DNA of 64,000 nucleotides from Cunninghamella blakesleeana (Eukaryota > Mucoromycota > Mucoromycetes > Mucorales > Cunninghamellaceae). Made by a program: the position numbers and the translations under genes. Below the pieces are notes generated by a model, which was not told the origin of the DNA, did not search any database, and saw only the letters and a program-made list of their open reading frames with translations. Below are positions 39,157 through 51,289 of this stretch, in pieces. Within the stretch, counting starts at the first letter, position 1. Every line of letters starts with the position of its first letter. Where the stretch lies: the NCBI GenBank assembly GCA_017871115.1, contig JAFCIZ010000006.1, positions 1,860,001 through 1,924,000 on the forward strand, given 5' to 3'.

Positions 39157-39499
39157 TATTTAATAATAATAATAATAAAGATGTATAAATATATAAACGA
39201 GAGAGAGAAAAGTAAAAGAAAAGAAACAAAAATAGAAAAATTCAAAGCCCATTATTTTTTTTATTTTTTAAACACTATTCCTTTTTTTGTAAATTTATTG
39301 CCCTGAGTGTTTTTTATTTATGCTTTTGGCTTTTTCATGGTACAATAATTATTATTATTATTATTAACTTTATAAAAATACAAATAAAAAGTAAAAAAAA
39401 AAAAAGAATGAATGATTAAAATTAATTAAGAAATTAGGTATTAAGAATAAGAATAGTAAAATAAAAAATTATATATATAAATATATGTGTATTAGATAA

Positions 39500-41191
39500 T
39501 TAAAAGTAATTATATTGCTGCTGTTGCTGCTGCTGCTGTTGTTGTTGTTGTTGTTGTTGATAACGGTATGGGCTTGCAAATGTATTACCAGATTGTAAAG
39601 AATGTTCAGTATAATACGATTGTCTTTTTAAGGAAGTTTGATCTTCTTGACTCCAAGCATCATAAATAGGATGATGGTATTGATCTTGTCGAGGGGATGT
39701 AGTTGTAGTAGAAGGTGAATAAACTGTTCCTGTAGGTGTAAAGTTAAAATCTTTTGTTGTTGGTTGTTGTTGATCCATAGTATATTGTTGTAATAAATGA
39801 GGAGGGATAGCACCTGATTCAGGTCTTATATTATTTAATGTAATTGTATTATCAGTCAAGTGACTTAATGGAGTAGATTGCCGTCTTTGTAAAGAATCGA
39901 GATTATTATTGTTATCATCGGTTACTGGTCTAGGTCTTAAAGCTGTTAAAGAATGGCCTGTATCATGGTAATGGGATTTTCTAAAATCATGATGATGATC
40001 AATAACACTATCGTTATCATAAAATGAGTTATCTTGTTCATAATATTGTTGTTGTTGCTGTTGTGCATGAGAAGAAGAGTTAGTAATGGTCGTCATTTGT
40101 TGGGTATCAATTCCAAAACTGTTTAGAGAATCTATTTTTGATTGATTTTGACTATCCAAGACTTGGGTCAAGAAGTTATATTTTGATAAACGAGTGGTCG
40201 ATTTGGTATGGTTGCTGTTATTTTGTTGGAAAGAACCTGTCATGCCGGAATTAGAAACGGTGGCAGTAAATGGGTCGTTATTGTTATCATCATCGTGTTC
40301 ATATTTGTTTTCATTACTAAAGGCAGCATCAAACTGTAAGGCTCTACTTTTATTCAACGTCAATCGTCTTTTTTTCCTATACATATATAAGGCACCCAAA
40401 AGGAGGACAATGGCCCCAAGAATAGTTCCTAATGTTATTCCGGCAATTTGCCCGCCAGATAAAGATGAATCATTCGTCTGATGCTCCCTTTTTTCGCACG
40501 TGCCAATACAAAATCCTGATAAACATTGAAAATTAGCCGCACAGGTGGCGCCATTGTCTAGTTTTAAATTGCATTGTTTTAATGCTGCATTGCAAAAATA
40601 AGTATCAGGGCATTTTTCATTTCGAGCCATTGGATCCGAAGCACATTCTGAATCACCAAGGATTAAAGTTGAATTTACTGAAGTGATGGGATTTTCTTTT
40701 GGATTGATAATGGTAGGCGTTGGTGTAGGTGTAGGTGTAGGCATAAAAGTTAGTTGATCACTATTAAGAGGGGTTTTTGTAATGGTAGGTTGATTGTTGT
40801 TTTTTGTTGTGGATGGTGAAGGATTGGGGTTGCTGGTATTAGTTGGATCTTTTGTAATTGTTTTGGATGTTTCTGGTTTAGTAGGAGAAGAATTGGAAGG
40901 AGGTGTGGACGGTGATGGCGATGGCGATGATGGTGGTTTTGTTTCACTTGGTGTTGGTGAATCGGTAGTAGAGGGTGGTGTGGGTGAAGGAGTTGAGGAC
41001 GGTGGCGGTGCGGTGGCATCGGTGGTTGACCCTCCAGAAGGATTAGAAGCATCTGTCGTTGGTGGTTTATCTGATGTATTTGTTGATCCAGCAGCTGTTG
41101 CATCTGTTGATTCAGGTGTTGTTGATTCAGGTGTTGTGATTGAATTAGAAGGTGATTGACGACGTTGTAAATTTAACATTTCTAAAGAGAA

Positions 41192-41239
<48 letters not shown>

Positions 41240-41504
41240 GGTGAATAAATAATTTTTAATATATAAATAAATAACTTAATAATAATATATTAGTCATATA
41301 TGTCGTCCTACCAGATGATCTTTTATGTGGATCAGGAACTATGAAAAAAAAAAAAAAATAGATTTATAAAAGTGAGAAAACAAGAATTTTCCTTTAATAT
41401 ATAGTAATTGTTTAAAAAGAGAAAAACCATTTACCAGCTAGTGTAAAAGAAAGACAAAAAAATGATACAAATAAAAAGATATATAAATAAATGTATATCT
41501 TCAT
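39500..41504 (-). CDS. Putative type I membrane protein, mucin-like
   Basis: Three exons: 41504-41435, 41338-41312 and 41181-39500; 592 aa. Exon 1 codes a signal peptide (MKIYIYLYIFLFVSFFCLSF then TLA). A Ser/Thr/Pro-rich stretch of about 150 residues follows, likely O-glycosylated, then a Cys-rich module (CASDP, CPDTYFC, CNLKLDNGATC, CLSGFC, GTC). One membrane helix (GQIAGITLGTILGAIVLLL) is followed by the stop-transfer YRKKRR. The cytosolic tail is Asn/Ser/Gln-rich and ends with a 15-Gln run. The layout resembles fungal wall-stress or osmosensor proteins, but I recognise no specific family. Confidence 0.75.
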
Positions 41505-42192
41505 ATTTTAATGACAGAAAGAAAAAAAAAAGAGAGAGAAAGAGAGAGAGAGAGTGAAAAAAAAAAGAAAAAGAAAAAGGAAGAAATCGACTTTTTTAAA
41601 AAAAAAAAAAAGATGAAAGCGGGGGTAAAATAATAAAAAAAAATGATCAATTGATCACCCATCGTTGTCTAAACTTTAATTTTTTTGTACCTTTTTTGTA
41701 AAAAACATATAATCTTGATCATATTTTCATTTTCCTTTTTTATTCTCATATAAAGCGAAGAAAAAAAAGTGCTTTGATTGTTTTATATTTCTTTAATTAA
41801 TAATTATTTCCTTTCAATTTTGCTTTGACCTTTTTTTTTTTATAAATGATATGCATGTTATTGTGCTACATGGTATCTACTAAACTATCAAATATCATTC
41901 CGCTTCTTTTTTTTTTCTTTACAAGATATTAAAAAAAAAAAATAAACTCTATACTATTCCTTTCATTCTTTTTTTTTTTTTTTTTTTTTCATTAAAAAAC
42001 TCAATGCTATTCCTTTTTATCAACAACTAAAATAAAAAACATGCTTTTTTTTCAGCAACTAAAATAAAAAAAACATCATACTATTCCTTTTTTTACGAAT
42101 TATACTTTAAATGTAATCATCATACTCCTTATGTATATTTATATCTTTTATTTATTAATATTTTTTTTTTTTAATTTTAATTTTATAATTTT
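41505..42192. other. Intergenic, homopolymer-rich
   Basis: Lies between the 5' end of the mucin-like gene and the 3' end of MIC60, both on the minus strand. It holds a GA-rich tract (41517-41580) and several T runs, and must contain the promoter of the mucin-like gene. No open frame of note. Confidence 0.5.
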
Positions 42193-44101
42193 TTATTCTA
42201 ATTGTAATAAACTATTTAAAATAGCCTGGGTACGCATCACCTCTAAAGCTTGTTTAATTTCCAAATGTCTTCTTGCAGCATCTAACCAATCAGCAGCTAA
42301 ATGTTTAGGCCAACCTTTTAATTGGTTAATTTCTCTTGTAGCTGATTCTAAATCATGATCATGATGTAAATAGTATTTAGCACGAGCCAAACGAGCTTCG
42401 ATATCGTCCCCTTCTACGAGACCATGTTTGGGGAAAAGGAATTTACTAAGAATGATGGAAATGATGTGAGAGACCATACTGCCGTTTTCTCCTTCAGGAA
42501 TTAAAGAGGCATCACGAACTTCGGTAGCCACCTTTTCAAACCGATCCGCTAATTGAGTAAAGGAATGAATTCCATGTTGAGCTACAGTTTCAGAAATGGT
42601 AGTGGCAACAATTTGAATTAAAGCGTCGTTTCTTTTTTCAACTTGGTTAGCAAAGGGAGTATCGGGACGACTCATTTTACGTAAGGCCTGTAATTCATCT
42701 AAAAAGGCTTGTTTATTTCCAGCATAGGCCGCTCTTTTTAATGCATCCATAGCAATCAATAATTGATGGGCTTTACGAGAATCATCTAAATATTCAGCAT
42801 TGGCATGGGATATTGTTTCTAATTCTTGTTGAAGGGCAACTACTTGCTCTATATTGGCCAATCTTCCTCCTCTTTCTTGTTCTACTTTTTGTAAAATCTT
42901 TTCTTTAAATTGTTGTTGTAATTGAGCCAATTGCTTTTCAAGGTCTTGTTCGATCTGTTTTATTGTCTTATCACGTTGTTGTTGTAATTCTCTTTCCCCC
43001 AATGCGACCAGTTGCTGTTGCACTTTATTATTTTCTTGAATCAAAATATCTCTTAATTTAATTGCTTTTTCGTTGATGCGCTCTTTGGCTTGGGTTTGGG
43101 CTTTGGTAATTTTATCCACCATATCTTGGTAATGATCTGTTACTTTTTGATCCAATTCTGTACCAAACTTGTTTAATTGTTGTAACTTTTCAAGGACCAA
43201 TTGCTCTTCGTGTTGCATAACTTTAAATTCTTGTTCAATCAATTTGATATCTCTGGTGACAAAATCAGCTAATCTTTTAGCATGGCCTGATAATCCAACT
43301 GTATTTAATGTCTTAATTAGCTCTTTGGATGTATTGACAAGATCTTGGACAATAGGTTCACCTGAAGTGGTCTGCATTGTAGGAATACGTGCTGGTCCTC
43401 CTCCTTCCATTACGTGGTCGAAAATAGGTGTTTCGTTAAAGTTGCTATTTTTATTATTTTTATAAGATCGTTTTGTGGTGGTTGATGATGTAATGGATGC
43501 TGGTTGTTTTTCCCCTGTTAATTGAGCTACTGCTTCACCAAGATATTCATACCAGTCTAATAAAGCTTCTTTCCATTGCTCTGCAGAATTAGAAAGTTGA
43601 CTAGCATTTTGTTGTACTTGTTGTTTTACAGCTATGCCTTTTTCATAATATTCTTTGAATTCTTTATCGTTGGAAGCATCTTCTAATATATCCAAAATAT
43701 GTTCTCCTCCTGGAACATAACTTGTATAGGTATCATGGAAGGCTTCATTATTTAAAGCAAGGTACGTGGCTCCAGCATAAGTTCCTGCTCCAATAGTGGT
43801 TAGCCAAACAATTTTCTTTCCAATAGAGCCACCACTTTTTTTACTTTCTTGTTCTGTAGATGTGGTTAATGATCGTTTCTAAAATCATGAATAAAAAAAA
43901 AAAAAAAAAAAAAAAAGAATACAATATATTTTTATATATATTAGTTTGTTTATTCCATTTATTTCTGTTTTTTTTTTTTTTTTGGTCTTTTTATTTGTTT
44001 TGTTTTTTTTCTTTTACCAACAAAGAAGAACATGAAGTTCTTGCTGATGTTCTATAAGCAATTCTACTAGAAGTTGAAAGAAGAGCTGCTCCACGAATCA
44101 T
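42193..44101 (-). CDS. MIC60: MICOS subunit Mic60 (mitofilin)
   Basis: Two exons: 44101-44018 and 43878-42193; 589 aa. Exon 1 codes an amphipathic, acid-free targeting sequence (MIRGAALLSTSSRIAYRTSA). A single inner-membrane helix follows (IVWLTTIGAGTYAGATYLAL), then a long coiled coil in the intermembrane space (~200-380) and the C-terminal mitofilin domain (RPDTPFANQVEKRNDALIQI, FPKHGLVEGDDIEARLARAK, ATREINQLKGWPKHLAADWL, ARRHLEIKQALEVM). The protein shapes crista junctions and contacts the outer membrane. Length is usual for the family. Confidence 0.93.
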
Positions 44102-44486
44102 TGTTGTAATAAAAAAAATAAGAGAAGAGGGAAGCGTGAAAGAAAAATAAAAAAAAGAAAGTCCCTTGTTATAAAATTATATCGAAAAAAAAAAGAAATT
44201 AAACTCAGCACCTAAAGAAAAAAATGATCACCAATTCCTCCTCAATTTTATCTTGTTCCTCTGTTTTATAACCTATGTAATAAACATATCGTTAGTATTC
44301 TTTGTCTAAAATAATAATAAACTCGTATAATAATCTAGATACAATGTATATATATATATATATAATAGTAAAAAAACATATAAAATTAAAACAATATGTC
44401 GGTGAGTTTGAACGAATTTGATAGTAAACAATGATTCAAACTTTTTATTATAAAAAAAAAAGCTAATGATACTTCCAATAACTAAA

Positions 44487-44520
<34 letters not shown>

Positions 44521-45690
44521 TCGTCAAAGATTGAACCTTTTTTTGATGTGCCAATTAACTTTAAAATTTCACCAAAAAAAAAAAGACATCTTTTTTGAAC
44601 TGGTTGGAATACAACTTATTTTTTAAAAATCCGCTAAACTATCTTTTTCCAATTATAAATAAAATAAATAAATAGGTAGAATGATCGTTTATATAGTAAA
44701 ATAAATAAAATTTAATAAACAAAAGAAAGAAGGAAAGAAAGAAAGAGATATTTTTTTTCTCATTTTCCTTTTTCCTTTTGATTAAACTATATTTTTTACA
44801 AATACTATTTCATGTAATAAAAAAATGCTTTTGTTCAATAAGCAATTATAAAAATTCAAAAGCAACCCTCGTCGTGTAACCCGAGTAATTATTTAATTTT
44901 TAATGAAAGAAAGTAATGATCTCGAAGAAAATGAAATAAATAATTTAATTTATATCAAAAATGATAAAACAAATAAGTGGATAGATATGTATCCAGAGGA
45001 TAACGATAATGATAATAAAGGCATATATATATATATTGTTAAAAAAACAACTTTTTTTTTTTTAAAAAAAAGGGGAAGTGGAGGAGGAGGACGAACAAGG
45101 TTTTATGAATTGCTTGGTTGTTCATATTCATAAATAGAATATAAAATATTATATCATTTTTATTATTATTATGATCTACAACATACAAAAGTATAATAAA
45201 TGACTATCTATTTGTTTCATATATATAGTTTATTAAAAAGGATAATAATAAAAATGGCCCAAGTTGGATTTATTGATGAGTATTGGTCACGTGGAGTTAA
45301 AAAAAATAATTTCTAGTGATTTTTTTTAATACTATATTTTCCTTTTTCTTTCCTTTTCCCCCTCTTTTTTTATTTTAAAACTAATTTTTTTTATATTTCA
45401 TTTTTTCTTCTTCCTTCTTTTTATAAATTGTGATATAGGATAATAGTCTATATATATTTCTATTATTCCTTATATTCATTCTTTTATATCCATTTAATAT
45501 TATTATTCTTATTAAAACATTTGATATCCTTTTATTTATTTCATCTTTTTTTTAAAGAGCCAAAAAAAAAAAAAAAAACACTTTATATATAAAAGATAGT
45601 ATATGTACTTTTATAAATAATCGCTTCCATCCATTTATTCTCTATTTAAAAGAATAACCCTCTCTTTATATATATTTATATATATCTTAT

Positions 45691-45736
<46 letters not shown>

Positions 45737-45808
45737 AAATAAAGAAATATAAATATATATATTTTAATTATTTTCTTTATTCAAAGAATATAATAATAAT
45801 AACAAAAA
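44102..45808. other. Divergent intergenic region between MIC60 and the cyclin gene
   Basis: 1.7 kb of A/T-rich DNA serving two divergent promoters. A 76-codon frame at 44903-45133 and a 19-codon frame at 45255 (MAQVGFIDEYW) are present, but neither shows clear splice partners or a family. AAACTCAG occurs at 44201, upstream of MIC60. Long (TA)n at 45690-45735 precedes the cyclin ATG. Confidence 0.5.
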
Positions 45809-46415
45809 ATGGTATCACCTACTTTTGATTTGGCTCAATATCCGACTATTGAAACTATAAGATTACTAGCTTCATTACTAGAACGTATGACTAGCGCAAA
45901 TGATCAATTAAATAAAAATTCAATACTAAATAGAAAACAAAGTAGTGGAGATATGCGCCGTTCTTCTTCTGCTTCACCCATTACTCATAACAATGCTACT
46001 ATTTGCCCACCTTCAAGTCCACTTCCTACCATAACAACAACAACAACAGCAACACCTCCTCCCCCTCCTACAACAACAACAACAGCAGCCTCTACTACTA
46101 CCAATTTTACTTTATTTCATGCTAGGTCTATTCCTTCTATTGATATTTATAATTATTTATCACGTATATTAAAATATTGCCCTTGTGCAAATGAATGTTT
46201 TTTATCATTATTAGTTTATTTTGATCGTATGTCCAAGAATACGTTAGCTAAAACTGGTCAACCTTTTACTATTGATTCTTTTAATATTCATCGTTTAATT
46301 ATATCGGGTGTGATGGTATCTAGTAAATTCTTTAGTGATATATTTTATACAAATACAAGATATGCAAAAGTAAGTAGATGAATATAATAAAATGATAATA
46401 ATAAAATAATAATAA

Positions 46416-46482
<67 letters not shown>

Positions 46483-48008
46483 TCAGCATCATCAGTACAA
46501 ATAAAGATCAAGTGATTTAATGTAGTACTTGCTTTTTTTTTTTTTTAACCTTCCTATTTTATTTATTTATTTATTTATCGTATTAGGTTGGAGGATTACC
46601 AGTATCAGAATTAAATCGATTGGAATTGGAATTTTTACAATTGAATGAATTTAATATATCAGTATCTATTAGTGAGCTTCAAAGGTATGGTGATCAGTTG
46701 TTAAAACTGGGAATGATAGAACAAGAAAGAAGAATGATGTATGATCATCCGACATCTTATTCAATACGTCATGGCCGATCAACCTCACTTGGATCTACAG
46801 CTTTAGTAAGATCTTTGGATGGAGTAGAGAATGGTTATAAATCAAGAAAAAGTTTAGATCAGCCATCATCATCATCTATTCAGCAATTAGCTGATACAAC
46901 TTCCAAGCTTTATCTTGATGATCATTCCATTGATTCGACAAACACAACAGCAACAACAACAGCAACTATTAAACAACGACGTAATATGAATGATAATTCA
47001 ATGATTTATACAAATAAAGAGAATAATAATTTGTATGTATATGCAACTTACGCGTCACCATCACCTCCTCTTCCCGTTCAGGCTAATGGGATAACAACTT
47101 CTACTTCTACATCTAGTATAAATGGTAATCATGTTAATATAAGAAGAATGGGTAGTATGAATAGTTTATATTCTTATCAACAACAACAGCAACAACAGCA
47201 AAGCCCTGTTTCATTAATAGCTGATGATTTGACTTGCTCCACTTTATCATCATCATCATCATCTAATTTGATAACCACCATGCCAACTCCTCCTCTTTTT
47301 ATTCGTCAACAACAACAACAACAACAGCAACCAGCACATTCAAGATATTATGATTCTAGTAATCGATATCAACAAAGGCATAGTTTTATTGATTGGCCAA
47401 CAACTCATTCCTCTTCTTCATCGTCTACTACTATTTCTCATTCACCTCCTAAAACAAGACAACGGCATGAAAGTTTAGGTATGAACAATAAACCTATTTC
47501 TACAGATGGATGGCGTATACCAAGACAAACAAGATCAAGTGTTAATTTATATCAGCAAAATACAAGATGGGCAACTATCAACAGCATGAATCCCTCTATA
47601 TCTACTTCTTCTACTTCTACTTGTTCTTCTTCAACTACATCTACTACCATGACTTCCATACCTTTGGATTCTTCTTCTTTTCATTATCAGCAGCAGCAAC
47701 AGCAGCAACAGCGTCGATTATCTTTAAGTTCTATTCATGCACCTCCTTTTATACCCCAACGTCCAGCTTCTGCTGAATATGTAACGTGTAATAATAATAG
47801 CAACAATAATAGTAATGGTAATAGTAATGGTAATGGCGGAAATGGAAATGGTTCTTATGTTTATTACCCAGTGACAAATTATCATCTTCAACATCATCCT
47901 CATCCACTTGGTATTCCTACTCCTCCACCTTCATCTTCTCCTATCCATTATAAACCTGAAACATGTCATCCTTATCCTTCATCATCTACTCAACAATTGT
48001 ATCTATAA
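45809..48008 (+). CDS. PHO80-like (PCL-type) cyclin with long low-complexity tail
   Basis: Two exons: 45809-46369 and 46587-48008; 660 aa. The cyclin box spans about residues 110-220 and crosses the intron: FHARSIPSIDIYNYLSRILKY, FLSLLVYFDRM, NIHRLIISGVMVSSKFFSD, then VGGLPVSELNRLELEFLQL after the splice. This is the PHO80/PCL layout, whose members activate a Pho85-type CDK in phosphate, glycogen and cell-cycle control. Before the box is a Pro/Thr-rich insert. After it come more than 400 residues rich in Ser, Thr and Gln with several poly-Gln runs, far longer than Pho80 (~290 aa). The intron contains a long (ATA)n tract. Confidence 0.88.
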
Positions 48009-49530
48009 TTTTTCTTTATTATTATTATTATTGTTATTATTTATTATAATTACTATTGTTGACCACTTTTATTTTTATATTTTTATACATATATAAATAT
48101 ACGTATATAATTATCCTTTTTATTATTATTTCATTATTTTATATTCTTAGTTTTTATTTTTATTTGTTATATCTTTGTTATATATCCCCATATATATTTT
48201 TATTTTATTATTATTATTATTTATTTTCATTTATTATTTACAAATTATCATTATATTAATATATTTTATACTTATTATTTTATTATTATTACTACTATTT
48301 ATATTCTTATATTATATTATTTCTTATTTATATTGTGTTATTCAAATCTATAACTTATCTATTAAAAAAATAAATATAAAAAATAAAAACAAAATTTCTT
48401 TTAAATAATGCTTGGAAAAAAAAAAAAAAAGAGTGATAATGGTATTAAAAAAGATATTAAAAATGTAAATGGTTTAATCAATCTTACTATATTTATCCTC
48501 ATCCCATATTATTTCTTATATATGAATAAAATAATAGATTTTTTAAAAAAATATTAGTAGAATTCCTTTTCTCCTATTCACTCTTTTAATAGCTGTATAA
48601 AACGAATTTGTTTTCTCTAAAAAATAATTAATTAATATCTTAATGATCCTTTTTTTATTACTGAGTTTATATTAATAATAAATACAACATGTATAGATTA
48701 GTATTTTATTGAAAGTTTTTTTTAAAAAAGATTATATAAATAAAAAAAACAATTTCTGAATAGTATCTATATATTCTATCTACAGTGTATATATAAAAAT
48801 AAACATAAATATTATATAAATCATTCAAAATAATAGAATATTTATGTTAACAGAAAGTAGGCATCAAACAATGGTTGATCTAAAAAAAGAATAATTTAAA
48901 CTCAGTGATCATCAACTTCTGGTCAAGCAGTTTTTTTTTTTACTTTTTTATCTTTCTTTTACTCTTTTTTACTTGTAATCGCTTTTATTAAATATTCATC
49001 TATATTCTGTATATATATTACGATATATATATATGTATACATATAAATATATAGTATTCATATATTTAATGTATACAGTAAATTATTTAGTCTTTTTAAT
49101 TTTTATTTTTTAAAAAAATAAAATGATTACAATACTTAAAACCGTATTTTTTAAATGAAAATATTGTTGGTAGTAATATATAATATAATATAAAACACTA
49201 GTGATAATAATAAACAACAACAATATGCACGTCTTTTCTAAATAATAATAATAATAATATATGATTATAATAAACATATCTGTTGTATTTATTTATTTAT
49301 CTTCCTCCTCTCCCCCTTTCTTTTTTTTACTACCATACCTTATTTATTCTCCCTCTTTTAATGATATATTATAAAAATGATATTATTACTACTTTATTTA
49401 TACATATAAACATTTTTCTTATTTTACATTTTCCGATATCTTGCAGCGTTTTCAAATTATTTATTCATTCTACTTTTTTATTTTATTTTCTTTCTCTCTT
49501 TTTCTTTAATTTTTTTTTATATTAATTAGG
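48009..49530. other. Intergenic, A/T-rich, no gene seen
   Basis: Contains only low-complexity frames rich in Ile, Leu, Phe and Tyr. AAACTCAG lies at 48898 and its reverse complement at 48661. The sequence just before the next gene (TTTTTTTTATATTAATTAG at 49511-49529) looks like a 3' splice site, so an upstream non-coding or coding exon of the SHO1-like gene may lie here. Confidence 0.5.
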
Positions 49531-50699
49531 ATGTTTAGTAGAAAATTTTTATTCAGTTTATGTATATTTTCATTGGTAAGAATAATAATGATCATAGCTT
49601 ATTTATACATTATTATTATTATTATTATTTATTAATAGATACACACACACACTCTCTCTCTCTTCTATTTTTCTCTTTTATTTATTTTAACCAGATCGGA
49701 TGGTTAGTAGGGTTTATTGGATTATGTACAGCTTTTAAATTCATAAACAAACATTCATGGTGGATGATTACTTATAATCTTCTCATCAATCTATTTCTAT
49801 GTCATATTATATGGAAAGAACACTATCGGCAGTGGACTTCTTTACTCTTATCCTTATATGTAATTGGTATCATTTATAACACTCAAGAATTAATTTACTA
49901 TATGGAGATAGAAAAGAATCATTCTTTATTTTATGCTGCTTGTGCCGGTTTTATTTTACTAATAATTGGACAAGTGAGTGAGATCTATATATTAAAATAA
50001 TAAAAAAAAAGAGATTTTTAATAAAAGAATGAATATTAATAATTAATTAATTATTTATGTGTATATATTCATTTCTTTTTATTTATTATTATATATAGTT
50101 TGCAAGTTTAATTATATTTGGATCACCAGATCATTTACCAATAGATAGAACCATGACAACATTTAAAGAAAAAACAGATTATGTAGGCGGAATCCATCCA
50201 GATATGATGATTCATTTTGATCCTTATCAACAAGAGCAACAACAAATTCAACAAGAATATCAACAACAGCAACAGCAGGAATACCAACAACAATCTTATC
50301 ATCCATATCAGCATCAACAAAATGAAAATGAAACTATAGAACAGCAACAGCAAAATAGAATGGTGGATGAAGCATTGAATACGGTATATATTTCACCTTA
50401 TGCTGAATTTAAACATCCTGTGGTTTGTCTTCATGATTATAGTGCTCATGCAGAGGATCCAAATGAATTGTCATTTGAGAAAGGAGAAATATTATATATT
50501 CATGATAAAAGAGGTAGTTGGTGGCAAGCCAAAAAGTCAGACGGAAGTGTTGGTATGATTCCTAGTAATTTTGTAAGTTGGTTTAAATAAAATAAATAAA
50601 GGTACCAACAATTAGAAAGAGAGAGAGAGAAATCTATTTCTCATGACTTTTTATTTTTTTATTATATAGGTCACTTCAACATCAACTCCTGGTTATTAA
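49531..50699 (+). CDS. SHO1: SHO1-type osmosensor, four TM segments and SH3
   Basis: Four exons: 49531-49575, 49695-49973, 50099-50572, 50670-50699; 275 aa. Four membrane helices (around IGWLVGFIGLCTAF, WWMITYNLLINLFLC, SLLLSLYVIGIIYNTQ, AACAGFILLIIGQ) are followed by a Gln-rich linker and an SH3 domain (VVCLHDYSAHAEDPNELSFE, GSWWQAKKSDGSVGMIPSNF) completed by the short exon VTSTSTPGY. Sho1 signals to the HOG MAP kinase pathway from the plasma membrane, its SH3 binding Pbs2. The linker is shorter than in yeast. A splice-acceptor-like sequence abuts the ATG, so a further upstream exon is possible. Confidence 0.87.
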
Positions 50700-50917
50700 A
50701 ATAATAATAATAATAATAATATAAAAGTATATTTTTTTTTAATTTTTATTTTTTTTTATTTACATTATTTAATTCATTTTTATACTAATAGCAATAAAAA
50801 GAAAAAAGAAAAAGCATAGTATATTATATATATATATATATGTATATAGTTTTTTTAAAACATTTTTTTTTTTTGTATACATTATTGAAGTTATTTAAAA
50901 AAAAGAAAGAAAAATAT

Positions 50918-51289
50918 TCAAGGTAAATGTTTAAAAGATTGTTTCTTCATGGATTTAAATAAACCCTCCTTTCGTGGGGGAGGTTTAACTTGAGTATAAC
51001 CGAATGAAGGGGATTGCTTTTCAAAAGATTTACATTCGTATCGTTCTTCAATAGTAGAGACATCTGGGTTAGCAGAACTGTTTTCCCAGATAAGATCTGC
51101 TTGAATGGCTTCTTTTGGTATTGATGTACAAGATGGCGCGTTGACTTTATCCATAATCATTTCATAAGTGGTCCCTACCGCACTATGCTCGTTGTGAAAC
51201 GGTAAGTAGTCTGTATACACTTTGGCGGCGGTAGTGGTAGTAGAGGAAGCATTTTGGCTTGAAAGGGTTCGAATAACTGCTCTTTTCAT
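50918..51289 (-). CDS. Hypothetical small protein, possibly mitochondrial
   Basis: 123 aa from MKRAVIRTLSSQ; the frame is open 19 codons further up, but those (MREKNFFFLSFPLIFYF) look like leader DNA. The N-terminus is basic and Ser/Thr-rich without acids for about 30 residues, like a mitochondrial presequence. The rest has no family I recognise, with a Pro/Lys-rich end (VKPPPRKEGLFKSM). It is tail-to-tail with the SHO1-like gene (219 bp between stops) and head-to-head with CIT1. Confidence 0.7.
   Translation of the reverse strand: MKRAVIRTLSSQNASSTTTTAAKVYTDYLPFHNEHSAVGTTYEMIMDKVNAPSCTSIPKEAIQADLIWENSSANPDVSTIEERYECKSFEKQSPSFGYTQVKPPPRKEGLFKSMKKQSFKHLP

Noticed and set aside
44903..45133. 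76-codon frame MKESNDLEENE
   Set aside because: No family, runs into low complexity, and the downstream exon-like piece (EEEDEQGFMNC) has no convincing donor before it. A small gene is possible but unsupported.
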